A DNA stretch of 64,000 bases from Bog-532 sp963830385 (GTDB lineage Bacteria; Actinomycetota; Actinomycetes; Streptosporangiales; Streptosporangiaceae). The translations under genes were made by a program, and so were the position numbers. The stretch is from positions 744,001 to 808,000 of the forward strand of contig CAWHMD010000009.1 of NCBI GenBank assembly GCA_963830385.1. Direction: 5' to 3'. Shown here in pieces: positions 53,961-62,956 of the stretch. The notes under the pieces were generated by a model, which did no database searches, was not told the origin of the DNA, and saw only the letters and a list, made by a program, of their open reading frames with translations. Each line of letters starts with the position of its first letter. Within the stretch, counting starts at the first letter, position 1.

Positions 53961-53988
53961 TTACGAATGGCTCTCAGGTAGGTAGGGT
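53961..53988 (+). promoter_or_regulatory. Candidate arc promoter
   Basis: TTACGA (53961) and TAGGGT (53983) are 16 nt apart, 36 nt before the arc start. The TAGGGT hexamer also occurs twice upstream of prcB. Confidence 0.4.
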
Positions 53989-54023
53989 CTAGGTAGTTCA
54001 GCCAGCGGAAGGAGGTGATGGCC

Positions 54024-55802
54024 GTGAGTAACAGGGACGACAGCTCGCGCGCCTCACGGCACGACGATGAGGTCAAGGGCCTTACCGCGCAGATCTCCTT
54101 CCTGGACGAGGAGATCGCCGCATTGCGTCGCAGGCTCGCGGATTCCCCGCGCCAGGCGCGGCTTCTCGAGGAGAGGCTGCGCGAGACCGAGGCCAGCCTG
54201 GCCGCCGTGACCGCTCAGAACGAGCGGCTCACGGGCACGCTGCGGGAGGCCCGGGATCAGATCGTCGCCCTCAAGGAAGAGGTCGACCGGCTGGCGCAGC
54301 CGCCGTCGGGCTTCGGCATCTTCCTCAGCGCTACCGGCGACAACACCGCCGACGTGTTCACCGGTGGCCGGAAGATGCGGGTGCACGTGAGCCCCGCGGT
54401 CGAGCTCGATGAGCTCAAGCCCGGCCAGGAGGTCGTGCTCAACGAGGCGCTCAACGTGGTGGTCGCCGAGGGGTACGAGACGGCCGGCGAGATCGTGATG
54501 CTCAAGGAGCTGCTCGAAGACAGCGAGCGCGCCCTGGTCATCTCCCACTCGGACGAGGAACGGGTGGTGCGGCTGGCCGACCCGCTGCGCGACCACCCGC
54601 TGCGCCCCGGCGACTCGCTGCTGCTGGAGCCCCGTTCCGGGTACGTCTTCGAGCGGATCCCCAAGGCCGAGGTCGAGGAGCTCATCCTCGAAGAGGTCCC
54701 CGACATCGTCTACTCCGACATCGGCGGCCTGTCCGGGCAGATCGAGCAGATCCGGGACGCGGTCGAGCTGCCGTACCTGCACGCGGACCTGTTCCGTGAG
54801 CACCAGCTGCGGCCGCCCAAGGGCGTGCTGCTCTACGGCCCGCCCGGCTGCGGTAAGACGCTGATCGCCAAGGCCGTGGCGAACTCGCTGGCCAAGCAGG
54901 TCGCGGAGAAGACCGCGGCCGACGGCGGCAAGGACTCGGCCGGGCGCAGCTTCTTCCTCAACATCAAGGGCCCGGAGCTGCTGAACAAGTACGTCGGCGA
55001 GACCGAGCGGCACATCCGGCTCGTGTTCCAGCGGGCCCGGGAGAAGGCCAGCGAGGGCATGCCGGTGATCGTGTTCTTCGACGAGATGGACTCGATCTTC
55101 CGTACCCGCGGCTCCGGCGTCTCCTCCGACGTGGAGAACACGATCGTCCCGCAGCTGCTGTCGGAGATCGACGGCGTCGAGGGCCTGGAGAACGTGATCG
55201 TGATCGGCGCGTCCAACCGCGAGGACATGATCGACCCCGCGATCCTGCGGCCCGGCCGCCTGGACGTGAAGATCAAGATCGAGCGCCCGGACGCCGAGGC
55301 GGCCAAGGACATCTTCTCCAAGTACATCCTGTCCGGCTTGCCGCTGCACGCCGATGACCTGGCCGAGCACGGCGACTCGGCGGATGCGACCGTCGAGGCG
55401 ATGATCCAGCGGACCGTCGAGCGGATGTACACCGAGTCCGAGGAGAACCGCTTCCTCGAGGTGACCTACGCCAACGGCGACAAGGAGGTCCTGTACTTCA
55501 AGGACTTCAACTCCGGCGCCATGATCCAGAACATCGTCGACCGGGCCAAGAAGATGGCCATCAAGCAGTTCCTCGACACCGGCCAGAAGGGCCTGCGGGT
55601 GGCGCATCTGCTCTCGGCCTGCGTGGACGAGTTCAGCGAGAACGAGGACCTGCCGAACACCACCAACCCCGACGACTGGGCCCGTATCTCCGGCAAGAAG
55701 GGCGAGCGCATCGTCTACATCCGCACGCTGGTGTCCGGCAAGCAGGGCTCGGAGGCCGGCCGGTCGATCGACACGGTGGCCAACACCGGTCAGTACCTGT
55801 GA
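54024..55802 (+). CDS. arc: Proteasomal AAA+ ATPase (ARC/Mpa)
   Basis: 592 residues. An N-terminal coiled coil (about 10-80) that binds Pup, then OB domains (95-230), then the AAA module: Walker A GPPGCGKTLIAKAV (about 270), Walker B VIVFFDEMDSIF, second region RPGRLDVKIKIERPD. The end GQYL has the penultimate Tyr that docks on the proteasome. GTG 54024 is preferred because AAGGAGGTGA lies 8 nt upstream; ATG 54018 is too close. It unfolds pupylated proteins. Confidence 0.95.
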   Translation: MSNRDDSSRASRHDDEVKGLTAQISFLDEEIAALRRRLADSPRQARLLEERLRETEASLAAVTAQNERLTGTLREARDQIVALKEEVDRLAQPPSGFGIFLSATGDNTADVFTGGRKMRVHVSPAVELDELKPGQEVVLNEALNVVVAEGYETAGEIVMLKELLEDSERALVISHSDEERVVRLADPLRDHPLRPGDSLLLEPRSGYVFERIPKAEVEELILEEVPDIVYSDIGGLSGQIEQIRDAVELPYLHADLFREHQLRPPKGVLLYGPPGCGKTLIAKAVANSLAKQVAEKTAADGGKDSAGRSFFLNIKGPELLNKYVGETERHIRLVFQRAREKASEGMPVIVFFDEMDSIFRTRGSGVSSDVENTIVPQLLSEIDGVEGLENVIVIGASNREDMIDPAILRPGRLDVKIKIERPDAEAAKDIFSKYILSGLPLHADDLAEHGDSADATVEAMIQRTVERMYTESEENRFLEVTYANGDKEVLYFKDFNSGAMIQNIVDRAKKMAIKQFLDTGQKGLRVAHLLSACVDEFSENEDLPNTTNPDDWARISGKKGERIVYIRTLVSGKQGSEAGRSIDTVANTGQYL

Positions 55803-55873
55803 CCAGCCGCTGTGGGTCTGCCCGTCGTGCAACTGCGGCGTAGCTGTCATCCGGCGGGCATAGGCTGGCAAAT

Positions 55874-57421
55874 ATGAGCGTGCTGCGGGTAATGGGCACC
55901 GAGACCGAGTACGGGATCTCGGTGCCCGGCCAGCCAGGGGCCAACGCCATGGTGACCTCGTCCCAGATCGTCAACGCCTACCAGGCGGCGACGGCGGCAC
56001 GGGCGCGCCGGGCCCGGTGGGACTTCGAAGAGGAGAATCCGCTCCGTGACGCGCGCGGTTTTGACCTGGCCCGCGAGAACGCGGACTCGACCCAGCTGAC
56101 CGACGAGGACCTGGGCCTGGCCAACGTCATCTTGACCAACGGCGCCCGGCTCTACGTCGATCACGCCCACCCGGAGTACTCCACCCCCGAGTGCACCAAC
56201 CCGCTGTCCGTGGTGATCTGGGACAAGGCGGGGGAGCGGATCATGGCCGAGGCGGCCGAGCGGGCCGCGACCATCCCCGGCGCCGCGCCGATCCAGCTCT
56301 ACAAGAACAACACCGACAACAAGGGCGCCTCCTACGGCACCCACGAGAACTACCTGATGCGCCGGGCCACCCCGTTCGCCGACATCGTGCGCCACCTGAC
56401 CCCGTTCTTCGTGACCCGCCAGGTGATGGTGGGCGCGGGCCGGGTCGGCATCGGCGCCGACGGCCGGGGCACCGGGTTCCAGCTCAGCCAGCGGGCCGAC
56501 TTCTTCGAGGTCGAAGTGGGCCTGGAGACCACGCTCAAGCGGCCGATCATCAACACCCGTGACGAGCCGCACGCCGACCCGGAGAAGTACCGGCGGCTGC
56601 ACGTGATCATCGGCGACGCCAACATGAGCGAGGTCGCCACATACCTCAAGGTCGGCACCACCGCCCTGGTGCTGTCGATGATCGAGGACAAGTTCCTGGA
56701 CCGGGCCCTGGACGGCGACCTGTCGCTGGAGGCCCCCGTCGCCGATCTGCGCGCGATCTCCCATGATCCATCGTTGAAAAAGCTGGTCACGTTGCGGAGC
56801 GGCCGCAAGATGACGGCCATCCAGCTGCAGATGGAGTACCTGGAGCTGGCCCGCAAGTACACCGAGGACAAGTTCGGCTCCGATGTCGACTCGATGACCA
56901 CCGACGTGCTGAACCGCTGGGAGTCGGTCCTGAACCGGCTGTCCGACGACCCCATGCAGCTGTCCCGCGAGCTGGACTGGGTGGCCAAGCTGGAGCTGCT
57001 GGAAGGCTTCCGGACCCGCGACGGGCTGGCCTGGGACGCGCCCCGGCTCCAGCTCATCGACCTGCAGTACTCCGACGTGCGGCAGTCCCGCGGCCTGTAC
57101 AACCGGCTCGCGGCCAAGGACCGGATGGTCAAGCTGGCCACCGAGAACCAGATCCGCCGGGCCATCGAGGAGCCGCCCGAGGACACCCGGGCCTACTTCC
57201 GCGGCCGTTGCCTGCGCCAGTACGCCGAGTCGGTGGCCGCCGCGTCCTGGGACTCGGTCATTTTCGACATCCCCGGCCGGGAGTCGCTGCAGCGGGTGCC
57301 CACCCTGGAGCCCCTGCGGGGCACCAAGAAGCACGTCGGCGACCTGCTGCGGCGGTCCAGGACCGCCGCCGATCTGGTCGCCGCCCTGACCGGCCAGCAG
57401 GGCACGGGGCCGCAGGAGTAG
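55874..57421 (+). CDS. dop: Pup deamidase/depupylase
   Basis: 515 residues, related to glutamine synthetase and PafA ligases. The start MSVLRVMGTETEYGISVPGQPGANAM with a VTSSQIVNAY loop is the Dop hallmark and differs from PafA; HPEYSTPECTNPLSV follows. It converts Pup C-terminal Gln to Glu and can remove Pup from substrates using ATP. TAGGCT is 7 nt before the ATG. Pup follows at 82 bp. Confidence 0.95.
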   Translation: MSVLRVMGTETEYGISVPGQPGANAMVTSSQIVNAYQAATAARARRARWDFEEENPLRDARGFDLARENADSTQLTDEDLGLANVILTNGARLYVDHAHPEYSTPECTNPLSVVIWDKAGERIMAEAAERAATIPGAAPIQLYKNNTDNKGASYGTHENYLMRRATPFADIVRHLTPFFVTRQVMVGAGRVGIGADGRGTGFQLSQRADFFEVEVGLETTLKRPIINTRDEPHADPEKYRRLHVIIGDANMSEVATYLKVGTTALVLSMIEDKFLDRALDGDLSLEAPVADLRAISHDPSLKKLVTLRSGRKMTAIQLQMEYLELARKYTEDKFGSDVDSMTTDVLNRWESVLNRLSDDPMQLSRELDWVAKLELLEGFRTRDGLAWDAPRLQLIDLQYSDVRQSRGLYNRLAAKDRMVKLATENQIRRAIEEPPEDTRAYFRGRCLRQYAESVAAASWDSVIFDIPGRESLQRVPTLEPLRGTKKHVGDLLRRSRTAADLVAALTGQQGTGPQE

Positions 57422-57503
57422 CACGAAGCACGGTTGAACAGGCCGCTCGCGGGCGAAGATAGCTTTGGGGCAGGGAACACCCCCGACCGACGGAGGTACA
57501 CCG

Positions 57504-57713
57504 ATGGCAACGAAGGACACGGGCGGCCAGCGCCAGACAAGCCGGCGGACCGAGGAAGCCGAGGAGACCGAAGCTCGGTCGACCGAGGAGGTCCAGGAGC
57601 GGCACGAGAAGCTCAGCGACGACGTCGACGCGATCCTGGACGAGATCGACGAGGTGCTCGAGGAGAACGCCGAGGAGTTCGTGCGCTCCTACGTCCAAAA
57701 GGGCGGTCAGTAA
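57504..57713 (+). CDS. pup: Prokaryotic ubiquitin-like protein Pup
   Basis: 69 residues ending GGQ, so it needs deamidation by Dop before ligation. MATKDTGGQRQTSRRTEEA is the disordered start, and LSDDVDAILDEIDEVLEEN the helix that binds the Arc coiled coil. ATG 57504 has GGAGGT upstream; an earlier in-frame GTG/ATG is not supported. A terminator follows 20 nt after the stop, so prcBA has its own promoter. Confidence 0.96.
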   Translation: MATKDTGGQRQTSRRTEEAEETEARSTEEVQERHEKLSDDVDAILDEIDEVLEENAEEFVRSYVQKGGQ

Positions 57714-57732
57714 CCACTCGTCCGGAATTCGC

Positions 57733-57765
57733 CGAAGGCTGACGCGTCTGGCGCGTCAGCCTTCG
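57733..57765 (+). terminator. Terminator after pup
   Basis: GAAGGCTGACGCG (57734-57746) pairs perfectly with CGCGTCAGCCTTC (57752-57764), loop TCTGG, followed by TATTT. It separates pup from prcBA. Confidence 0.85.
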
Positions 57766-57783
57766 TATTTACTGCTGGCCCCC

Positions 57784-57811
57784 CAGTAGGGTCGACACAG
57801 TAGGGTCAACT
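57784..57811 (+). promoter_or_regulatory. Tandem TAGGGT repeat before prcB
   Basis: CAGTAGGGTCGACA and CAGTAGGGTCAACT are head-to-tail 14-bp copies, each with a TAGGGT -10-like hexamer (57787, 57801). Probably promoter elements. Confidence 0.45.
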
Positions 57812-57841
57812 TCATCGACTTTCAGCTATGAAAGGATCCGC

Positions 57842-58693
57842 GTGGGCTCCGACTTCGATGGGTTCAGGCGTCCGGGAGCGTTCATGGCCCCCAGGATCTC
57901 GTCGTTCTCCGACTTCCTGGCCGGCTACGCCCCCGACCTGCTGCCGGGCTCGGCGGCGCACCGGTCGCCAGCGGCCGGCGGCGAGCTGACCGATCTGCCG
58001 CACGCGACCACGATCGTCACCGCGACCTTCGACGGCGGGGTGGTGATGGCGGGCGACCGCCGGGCGACCGCGGGCAACATGATCGTCAAGCGGGACGTGG
58101 AAAAGGTCTTCCGCAGCGACGAGTTCTCCGCCATCGCCATCGCCGGCACGGCCAGCGTGGGCCTGGAGTTCGTCCGCCTGTTCCAGGTCGAGCTGGAGCA
58201 CTACGAGAAGATGGAAGGCCGCGCGCTGTCCCTCGAGGGCAAGGCCAACCGGCTGGCCACGATGATCCGCGGCAATATCGCCGCCGCCATGCAGGGCCTG
58301 GTCGCGGTGCCGCTGTTCGCCGGGTACGACGAGGACACCGCCCAGGGCCGGATCTACAGCTACGACGTGGCCGGCGGCCCGTACGAGGAGTTCCGGTTCC
58401 ACTCGATCGGCTCCGGCTCGGTCTTCGCCCGCGGCGCCCTGAAGAAGCTCTACCGTGACGGCCGGTCCGCCCAGGAGGTCGTGCGGGTCTGCGTGCAGGC
58501 GCTCTACGACGCGGCCGACGACGACTCGGCCACCGGTGGCCCCGACCTGAGCCGGCAGATCTTCCCGATCGTGGCGGTGGTGAACGGTGACGGCTTCAGC
58601 CGCCTGTCCGACGCCGAGGCCACTCAGGTCGCCCGGTCCGTGGTCGAGGAGCGCCTGCAGTCGCCGGACGGCCCGAAAGCACCGATCGAGTAA
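57842..58693 (+). CDS. prcB: Proteasome beta subunit
   Basis: 283 residues made as a precursor. The propeptide is residues 1-55; the catalytic threonine is Thr56 in LPHATTIVTATF, exposed by self-cleavage. DGGVVMAGDRRATAG and the KRDVEKVF region give the active-site Asp and Lys. It forms the inner rings of the 20S core that digests unfolded pupylated proteins. AAAGGA sits upstream of the GTG. Confidence 0.96.
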   Translation: MGSDFDGFRRPGAFMAPRISSFSDFLAGYAPDLLPGSAAHRSPAAGGELTDLPHATTIVTATFDGGVVMAGDRRATAGNMIVKRDVEKVFRSDEFSAIAIAGTASVGLEFVRLFQVELEHYEKMEGRALSLEGKANRLATMIRGNIAAAMQGLVAVPLFAGYDEDTAQGRIYSYDVAGGPYEEFRFHSIGSGSVFARGALKKLYRDGRSAQEVVRVCVQALYDAADDDSATGGPDLSRQIFPIVAVVNGDGFSRLSDAEATQVARSVVEERLQSPDGPKAPIE

Positions 58694-58738
58694 CCCCACC
58701 TCCCGTCCGCCCATCTCGGAGTAAAGGAAGCGTCTGCG

Positions 58739-59572
58739 GTGTCCATGCCGTTCTACGTGTCGCCTGAACAGGTGATGAAAGACAAGGCCGACTACGCGCG
58801 CAAGGGAATCGCGCGCGGTCGCAGCGGAGTGGTCATCCAGTACGCGGGCGGCATCTTGTTCGTCGCCCCGAACCCGTCACGGGCCCTGCACAAGATCAGT
58901 GAGATCTACGACCGGATCGCGTTCGCCGCGGTGGGCCGCTACAACGAGTACGAGAACCTCCGCAAGGCCGGCGTCACCTACGCCGACGTGACCGGCTACC
59001 AGTTCGACCGGCGCGACGTGACCGCCCGTGGCATCGCCAACTGGTACGCCCAGCAGCTGGGCACGATCTTCACCGAGAGCAGCAAGCCGTTCGAGGTCGA
59101 GATCATCGTGGCCGAGGTCGGCGAGACCATCGACGCGGACCAGATCTACCGCATCACGTTCGACGGCTCGGTGGCCGACGAGCACGGCTTCGCCGCCATC
59201 GGCGGCCAGGCCGACCAGGTGTCCACCGCCCTCAAGGACCGCTATTCGCCCGAGCTGTCGCTGTCCGACGCCCTGTCGGCCGCCCTGGCCGCCCTCAGCG
59301 CCCCCAGCTCCAACGGGGCCGAGGGCCCCGACCTGGCCGCCGGCCAGCTCGAAGTGGCCGTCCTCGACCGCACCCGCTCGCACCGCACGTTCCGCCGCCT
59401 GTCCGGCGCCCGCCTGGAGGAGCTCCTCTCCGGGAGCCGCCCGGCCGCCGGCGACACCCCTCCGCCTGCCGGCAACCCCCTGGCGGGCGCCCCCGGCGAC
59501 GACACCGCCATCGGCCCCTCCGCCCCCGACGACGGCAACCCCTCACCAGGCACCTCCACCGACCCCGACTGA
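58739..59572 (+). CDS. prcA: Proteasome alpha subunit
   Basis: 277 residues. The start MPFYVSPEQVMKDKADYARKG is the gate-forming N-terminus; GVVIQYAGGILFVAPNPSRALHKISEIYDRIAFAAVGRY is the alpha fold. It lacks the catalytic Thr and forms the outer rings with the gate. A Pro/Gly/Asp-rich C-terminal tail of about 50 residues follows. GTG 58739 has AAAGGAAG upstream. No pafA follows; instead a convergent accD. Confidence 0.95.
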   Translation: MSMPFYVSPEQVMKDKADYARKGIARGRSGVVIQYAGGILFVAPNPSRALHKISEIYDRIAFAAVGRYNEYENLRKAGVTYADVTGYQFDRRDVTARGIANWYAQQLGTIFTESSKPFEVEIIVAEVGETIDADQIYRITFDGSVADEHGFAAIGGQADQVSTALKDRYSPELSLSDALSAALAALSAPSSNGAEGPDLAAGQLEVAVLDRTRSHRTFRRLSGARLEELLSGSRPAAGDTPPPAGNPLAGAPGDDTAIGPSAPDDGNPSPGTSTDPD

Positions 59573-59797
59573 CCGCCCGCCCTCTCCTTGGCCCCGGGTC
59601 GTCACACGTTTTAAAAATGATCATCGGCCAGCGGCGGTGCGGCGGTGCACGGTCCGGCTGGCCGCGATCGCCACCGCCGCGGTGGACGTCACCGCCTAAC
59701 CGCGGTGGCGGATCGGCGGCGGGTTGCCCAGCACCCCAATCGCCGACCCGATGTGCAGGCAGGTCACCCCGGCCGCGACCCCCCGGCAGTGCCAGCC
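59573..59797. other. Convergent gap between prcA and accD
   Basis: 225 bp with no gene seen; no accE-like small subunit can be read. GCGGTG-GACGT-CACCGC (59678-59694) is a perfect hairpin, and a TTTTAAAA run is at 59609-59616. It probably acts in termination. Confidence 0.5.
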
Positions 59798-61288
59798 CTA
59801 CAGCGGGATGTTGCGGTGCCCGCCGCGGGCCTGCGGAGCCTCGGCGATGGCCCGGGCGATCATCTGCCGGGTCTGGGCCGGGTCGATGACCTCGTCGACC
59901 ACGCCGAGGTCGAGGGCCCGCTGCAGGCCGCCGACGGTCCGCTCGTGCTCGGCGGCCAGCTCGGCCTCCGTCTCGGACAGCTTCTCCGGCTCGGTCGCGG
60001 CCAGCGTGCGCCGGTGCAGGATCCGGATCGCGGCCACCGCGCCCATCACCGCCACCTGCGCGTCCGGGTAGGCGTAGACCTTGGTAGCGCCCAGCGAGCG
60101 CGAGTTCATGGCGATGTAGGCGCCACCGTAGGACTTGCGGGTGACCAGGGTGATCCGGGGCACCACGCACTCGGCGAACGCGTGCAGCAGCTTGGCGCCG
60201 CGGCGCACCACGCCGTCCCACTCCTGCCCGACTCCGGGCAGGTAACCGGGGGTGTCCACCAGCACCACGAGCGGGATCCCGAACGCGTCGCACATCCGCA
60301 CGAACCGGGACGCCTTCTCGGCCGAGATCGAGTCGAGGCAGCCACCCAGCCGCAGCGGGTTGTTGGCCACCACGCCGACGGTGCCGCCGCCCAGCCGTCC
60401 CAGCACCGTGACCATGTTCGGCGCCCACTTGGGGAACAGCTCGATCCCGGGCTCGTCCAGCAGCTGGTTGATGATCGGGTGCACGTCGTAGGCGCGGCGC
60501 GCGGACTCCGGCATCAGGCCGGCGAAGTCCGCCGCCGCGACCTCACCGGAGACCTTGCCGTGGTCGCCGAGCAGGCTGGCCAGCCCCCGGGCATGCGCGA
60601 TGGCTTCGGCGTCGTTCTCGGTCACGATCGCGGTCACCCCGGACCGGCGGGAGTGCGGCTCGGGACCGCCGAGGCGGGCCATGTCCACGTCCTCGCCGGT
60701 CACGCTGCGCACCACGTCCGGGCCGGTCACGAAGATCCGGCCGTGGCCGGAAAGGATCGTGATGTCGGTGAGCGCGGGCCCGTAGGCCGCGCCGCCCGCC
60801 GCCGGGCCGAGCACCACGGAGATCTGCGGCACCGCCCCGGAGGCGCGGGTCATGGCCGCGAACACCGCGCCGACCGCGTGCAGGCTGGCCACCCCCTCGG
60901 CCAGCCGGGCGCCGCCGGAGTGCCACAGCCCGATCACCGGCACGCCGCGGGTCACGGCCTCGTCGTAGGCGGCCACGATCGCCGCGCAGCCCGCCTCACC
61001 CATCGCGCCGCCCTGGGTGCGCGGGTCGGAGGCGAACGCCACCGCACCGGTCCCGTGGATCAGGCCGGTGCCGGCGATGGCGCCGCTGCCATCGTCCGGC
61101 GTGATCAGGTCGAGCGTGCCCGGGTCGAACAGTGCTTCCATCCGCACGATCGGGTCGCGCGGCAGGTTCGGGTCAGCCGCCTGCGACTGCGTCTGGGCCG
61201 GAACGCGGGCGGTGCCCGATGCGGGCGCCGTGCCCGGGTCTGCGCTGCCTGCCCCCGGAGAAGGGCGTGAGTTATCCAGAATCGTCAC
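59798..61288 (-). CDS. accD: Acyl-CoA carboxylase beta (carboxyltransferase) subunit
   Basis: 496 residues. The carboxyltransferase core has TGLIHGTGAVAFASDPRTQGGAMG, VIGLWHSGGARLAEGVASL and RITLVTRKSYGGAYIAMNSR; GGAAYGPALTDITIL and GGTVGVVANNPLRLGG are the acyl-CoA and biotin sites. It transfers carboxyl from biotin to acetyl- or propionyl-CoA; the clade is not resolved here. No alpha subunit is adjacent. Downstream of fabF by 21 nt, so it probably belongs to the fatty-acid operon. Confidence 0.9.
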   Translation of the reverse strand: MTILDNSRPSPGAGSADPGTAPASGTARVPAQTQSQAADPNLPRDPIVRMEALFDPGTLDLITPDDGSGAIAGTGLIHGTGAVAFASDPRTQGGAMGEAGCAAIVAAYDEAVTRGVPVIGLWHSGGARLAEGVASLHAVGAVFAAMTRASGAVPQISVVLGPAAGGAAYGPALTDITILSGHGRIFVTGPDVVRSVTGEDVDMARLGGPEPHSRRSGVTAIVTENDAEAIAHARGLASLLGDHGKVSGEVAAADFAGLMPESARRAYDVHPIINQLLDEPGIELFPKWAPNMVTVLGRLGGGTVGVVANNPLRLGGCLDSISAEKASRFVRMCDAFGIPLVVLVDTPGYLPGVGQEWDGVVRRGAKLLHAFAECVVPRITLVTRKSYGGAYIAMNSRSLGATKVYAYPDAQVAVMGAVAAIRILHRRTLAATEPEKLSETEAELAAEHERTVGGLQRALDLGVVDEVIDPAQTRQMIARAIAEAPQARGGHRNIPL

Positions 61289-61309
61289 CTGAGTTCTCCT
61301 CCCGGCGGC

Positions 61310-62557
61310 TTACGGCGCGACGAAGACAACGGAGACGTTGTGGCCACCGAAGCCGAAGGCGTTGTTCAGCACCGCCATCGGCTCACGGCCAGCCGTGCTG
61401 AGTGGCCGCGGCTCGCTGGACACGGTCACCTCGACACCGTCGTCGGGAACTTCGAGGTTGATGGTGGGCGGCGCCACCCGGTCCTTCAGGGCCATGATGG
61501 CGGCGACCGACTCCACCGCACCCGCACCGCCCAGCAGGTGGCCGGTCATGGACTTGGTGGAGGAAACCACCACTCGCTCCGCGGCTTCGCCCAGGGCGGT
61601 CCTGATGGCCTGGGACTCGACCACGTCACCTTCGGGGGTGGAGGTGGCGTGGGCGTTGACGTGGGTGATCTGGTCGGGGGAGACCCCGGCGTTGGCCAGC
61701 GCGCGCGCCATGGCCAGCTTGATGCCGGTGCCTTCCGGGTGCGGGTGCGCGATGTGGTGGCCGTCGGAGGAGTACCCGGCCCCGGCCGCGATCGCGTAGA
61801 CGTTCGCGTTGCGGGCGGCCGCATGCTCGGCCGACTCCAGCACCACCATGCCGGCGCCCTCGCCGAGCACGAACCCGTCCCGGCCCTTGTCGAACGGCCG
61901 GGACGCCCGCTCCGGCTCGTCGTTGCGCAGCGACAGCGCCCGCATCACCGCGAACGCGCCCAGGTTGAGGGCCATGATCGCCGCTTCGGTGCCGCCCGCG
62001 ACCACCACGTCGGCCCGCCCCGCCCTGATCATGTCGATGCCGTAACCGATCGCCTCGGCCCCGGACGCGCAGGCGCTCACCGTCGAGTGAGCCCCAGCCT
62101 GCGCCCCCAGCTCGATGCTGATCAGGCCGGCCGAGCCGTTCGGCATCAGCATGGGCACGGTGAACGGAACGATCCGCTGCCAGCCCTTTTCCTTGAGCAC
62201 GTCGTAGGCGGCCAGGGTGGAGCCGATTCCGCCGATCCCGCTGGTCACCGAGACGCCGAGCCGCTCCGGCTCCACCTCGGGTGAGCCCGCGTCGGCCCAC
62301 GCCTCCCGGGCGGCGACCACCGCGAACTGCTCGCAACGGTCCATCCGGCGCGCCTGGACCCGGCCCACGAGCTGCGCGGGGTCGACGGCGGCGACCCCCG
62401 CGATCCGCGCGGGCAGGTCCTTCGCCCAGTCCTCGGTCAGCGCCTTGACTCCGCTTTTCCCGGCCAGCATTCCTGACCAGGTTGATGCGACGTCGCCGCC
62501 GAGAGGTGTGGTTGCGCCCAGTCCCGTGACGACGACGGTCTTGTCGTCTGTGCCCAC
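61310..62557 (-). CDS. fabF: 3-oxoacyl-[ACP] synthase II
   Basis: 415 residues. The catalytic Cys is in HSTVSACASGAEAIG, with histidines in VNAHATSTPEGD and SSTKSMTGHLLGGAG, the KAS II triad. It condenses malonyl-ACP onto acyl-ACP in elongation. Length fits FabF. It lies 81 bp downstream of acpP in the same orientation. Confidence 0.95.
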   Translation of the reverse strand: MGTDDKTVVVTGLGATTPLGGDVASTWSGMLAGKSGVKALTEDWAKDLPARIAGVAAVDPAQLVGRVQARRMDRCEQFAVVAAREAWADAGSPEVEPERLGVSVTSGIGGIGSTLAAYDVLKEKGWQRIVPFTVPMLMPNGSAGLISIELGAQAGAHSTVSACASGAEAIGYGIDMIRAGRADVVVAGGTEAAIMALNLGAFAVMRALSLRNDEPERASRPFDKGRDGFVLGEGAGMVVLESAEHAAARNANVYAIAAGAGYSSDGHHIAHPHPEGTGIKLAMARALANAGVSPDQITHVNAHATSTPEGDVVESQAIRTALGEAAERVVVSSTKSMTGHLLGGAGAVESVAAIMALKDRVAPPTINLEVPDDGVEVTVSSEPRPLSTAGREPMAVLNNAFGFGGHNVSVVFVAP

Positions 62558-62638
62558 TGTGATCGGCTCCTCAGTTCTCGTCCCGCCGGGCCTGGTGGTC
62601 AGGCACCGGCGGGTCGTCCCGCTTGGCTGACAGATGCG

Positions 62639-62887
62639 TCAGCTGGCGTTCTTGTGCACGTAGTTGATGACGTCCTGGACCGTCTTGAGGTCCTTGAGCT
62701 GGTCATCGGGGATCTCCACGCCGAACTTGTCCTGCGCCGCGACGGCGATCTCCACCATCGACAGCGAGTCGATGTCGAGGTCGTCCACGAAGCTCTTCTC
62801 CGGGGTCACTTCGTCGGCGGGCACGCCCGCGATCTCGTCGACGATCTCCCCGAGACCCGCGAGGATCTCCTGCTCGGTCAGTGCCAT
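62639..62887 (-). CDS. acpP: Acyl carrier protein
   Basis: 82 residues. The phosphopantetheine serine is in DDLDIDSLSMVEIAV. It carries growing acyl chains between fatty-acid synthase enzymes. ATG 62887 is chosen over one 6 codons upstream because GGAGATAGC lies at a better distance. Between fabH and fabF, the usual actinobacterial order. Confidence 0.96.
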   Translation of the reverse strand: MALTEQEILAGLGEIVDEIAGVPADEVTPEKSFVDDLDIDSLSMVEIAVAAQDKFGVEIPDDQLKDLKTVQDVINYVHKNAS

Positions 62888-62956
62888 CTCTCTGCTATCT
62901 CCCATTCACTTTGGTTTGTTGCCGCACAGCTTCGTCCACGCTGGTCGGAAGCCCGG

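Noticed and set aside
59700..59790. Small epsilon subunit gene (accE) beside accD
   Set aside because: Only a 23-residue frame follows accD, without epsilon-subunit features.
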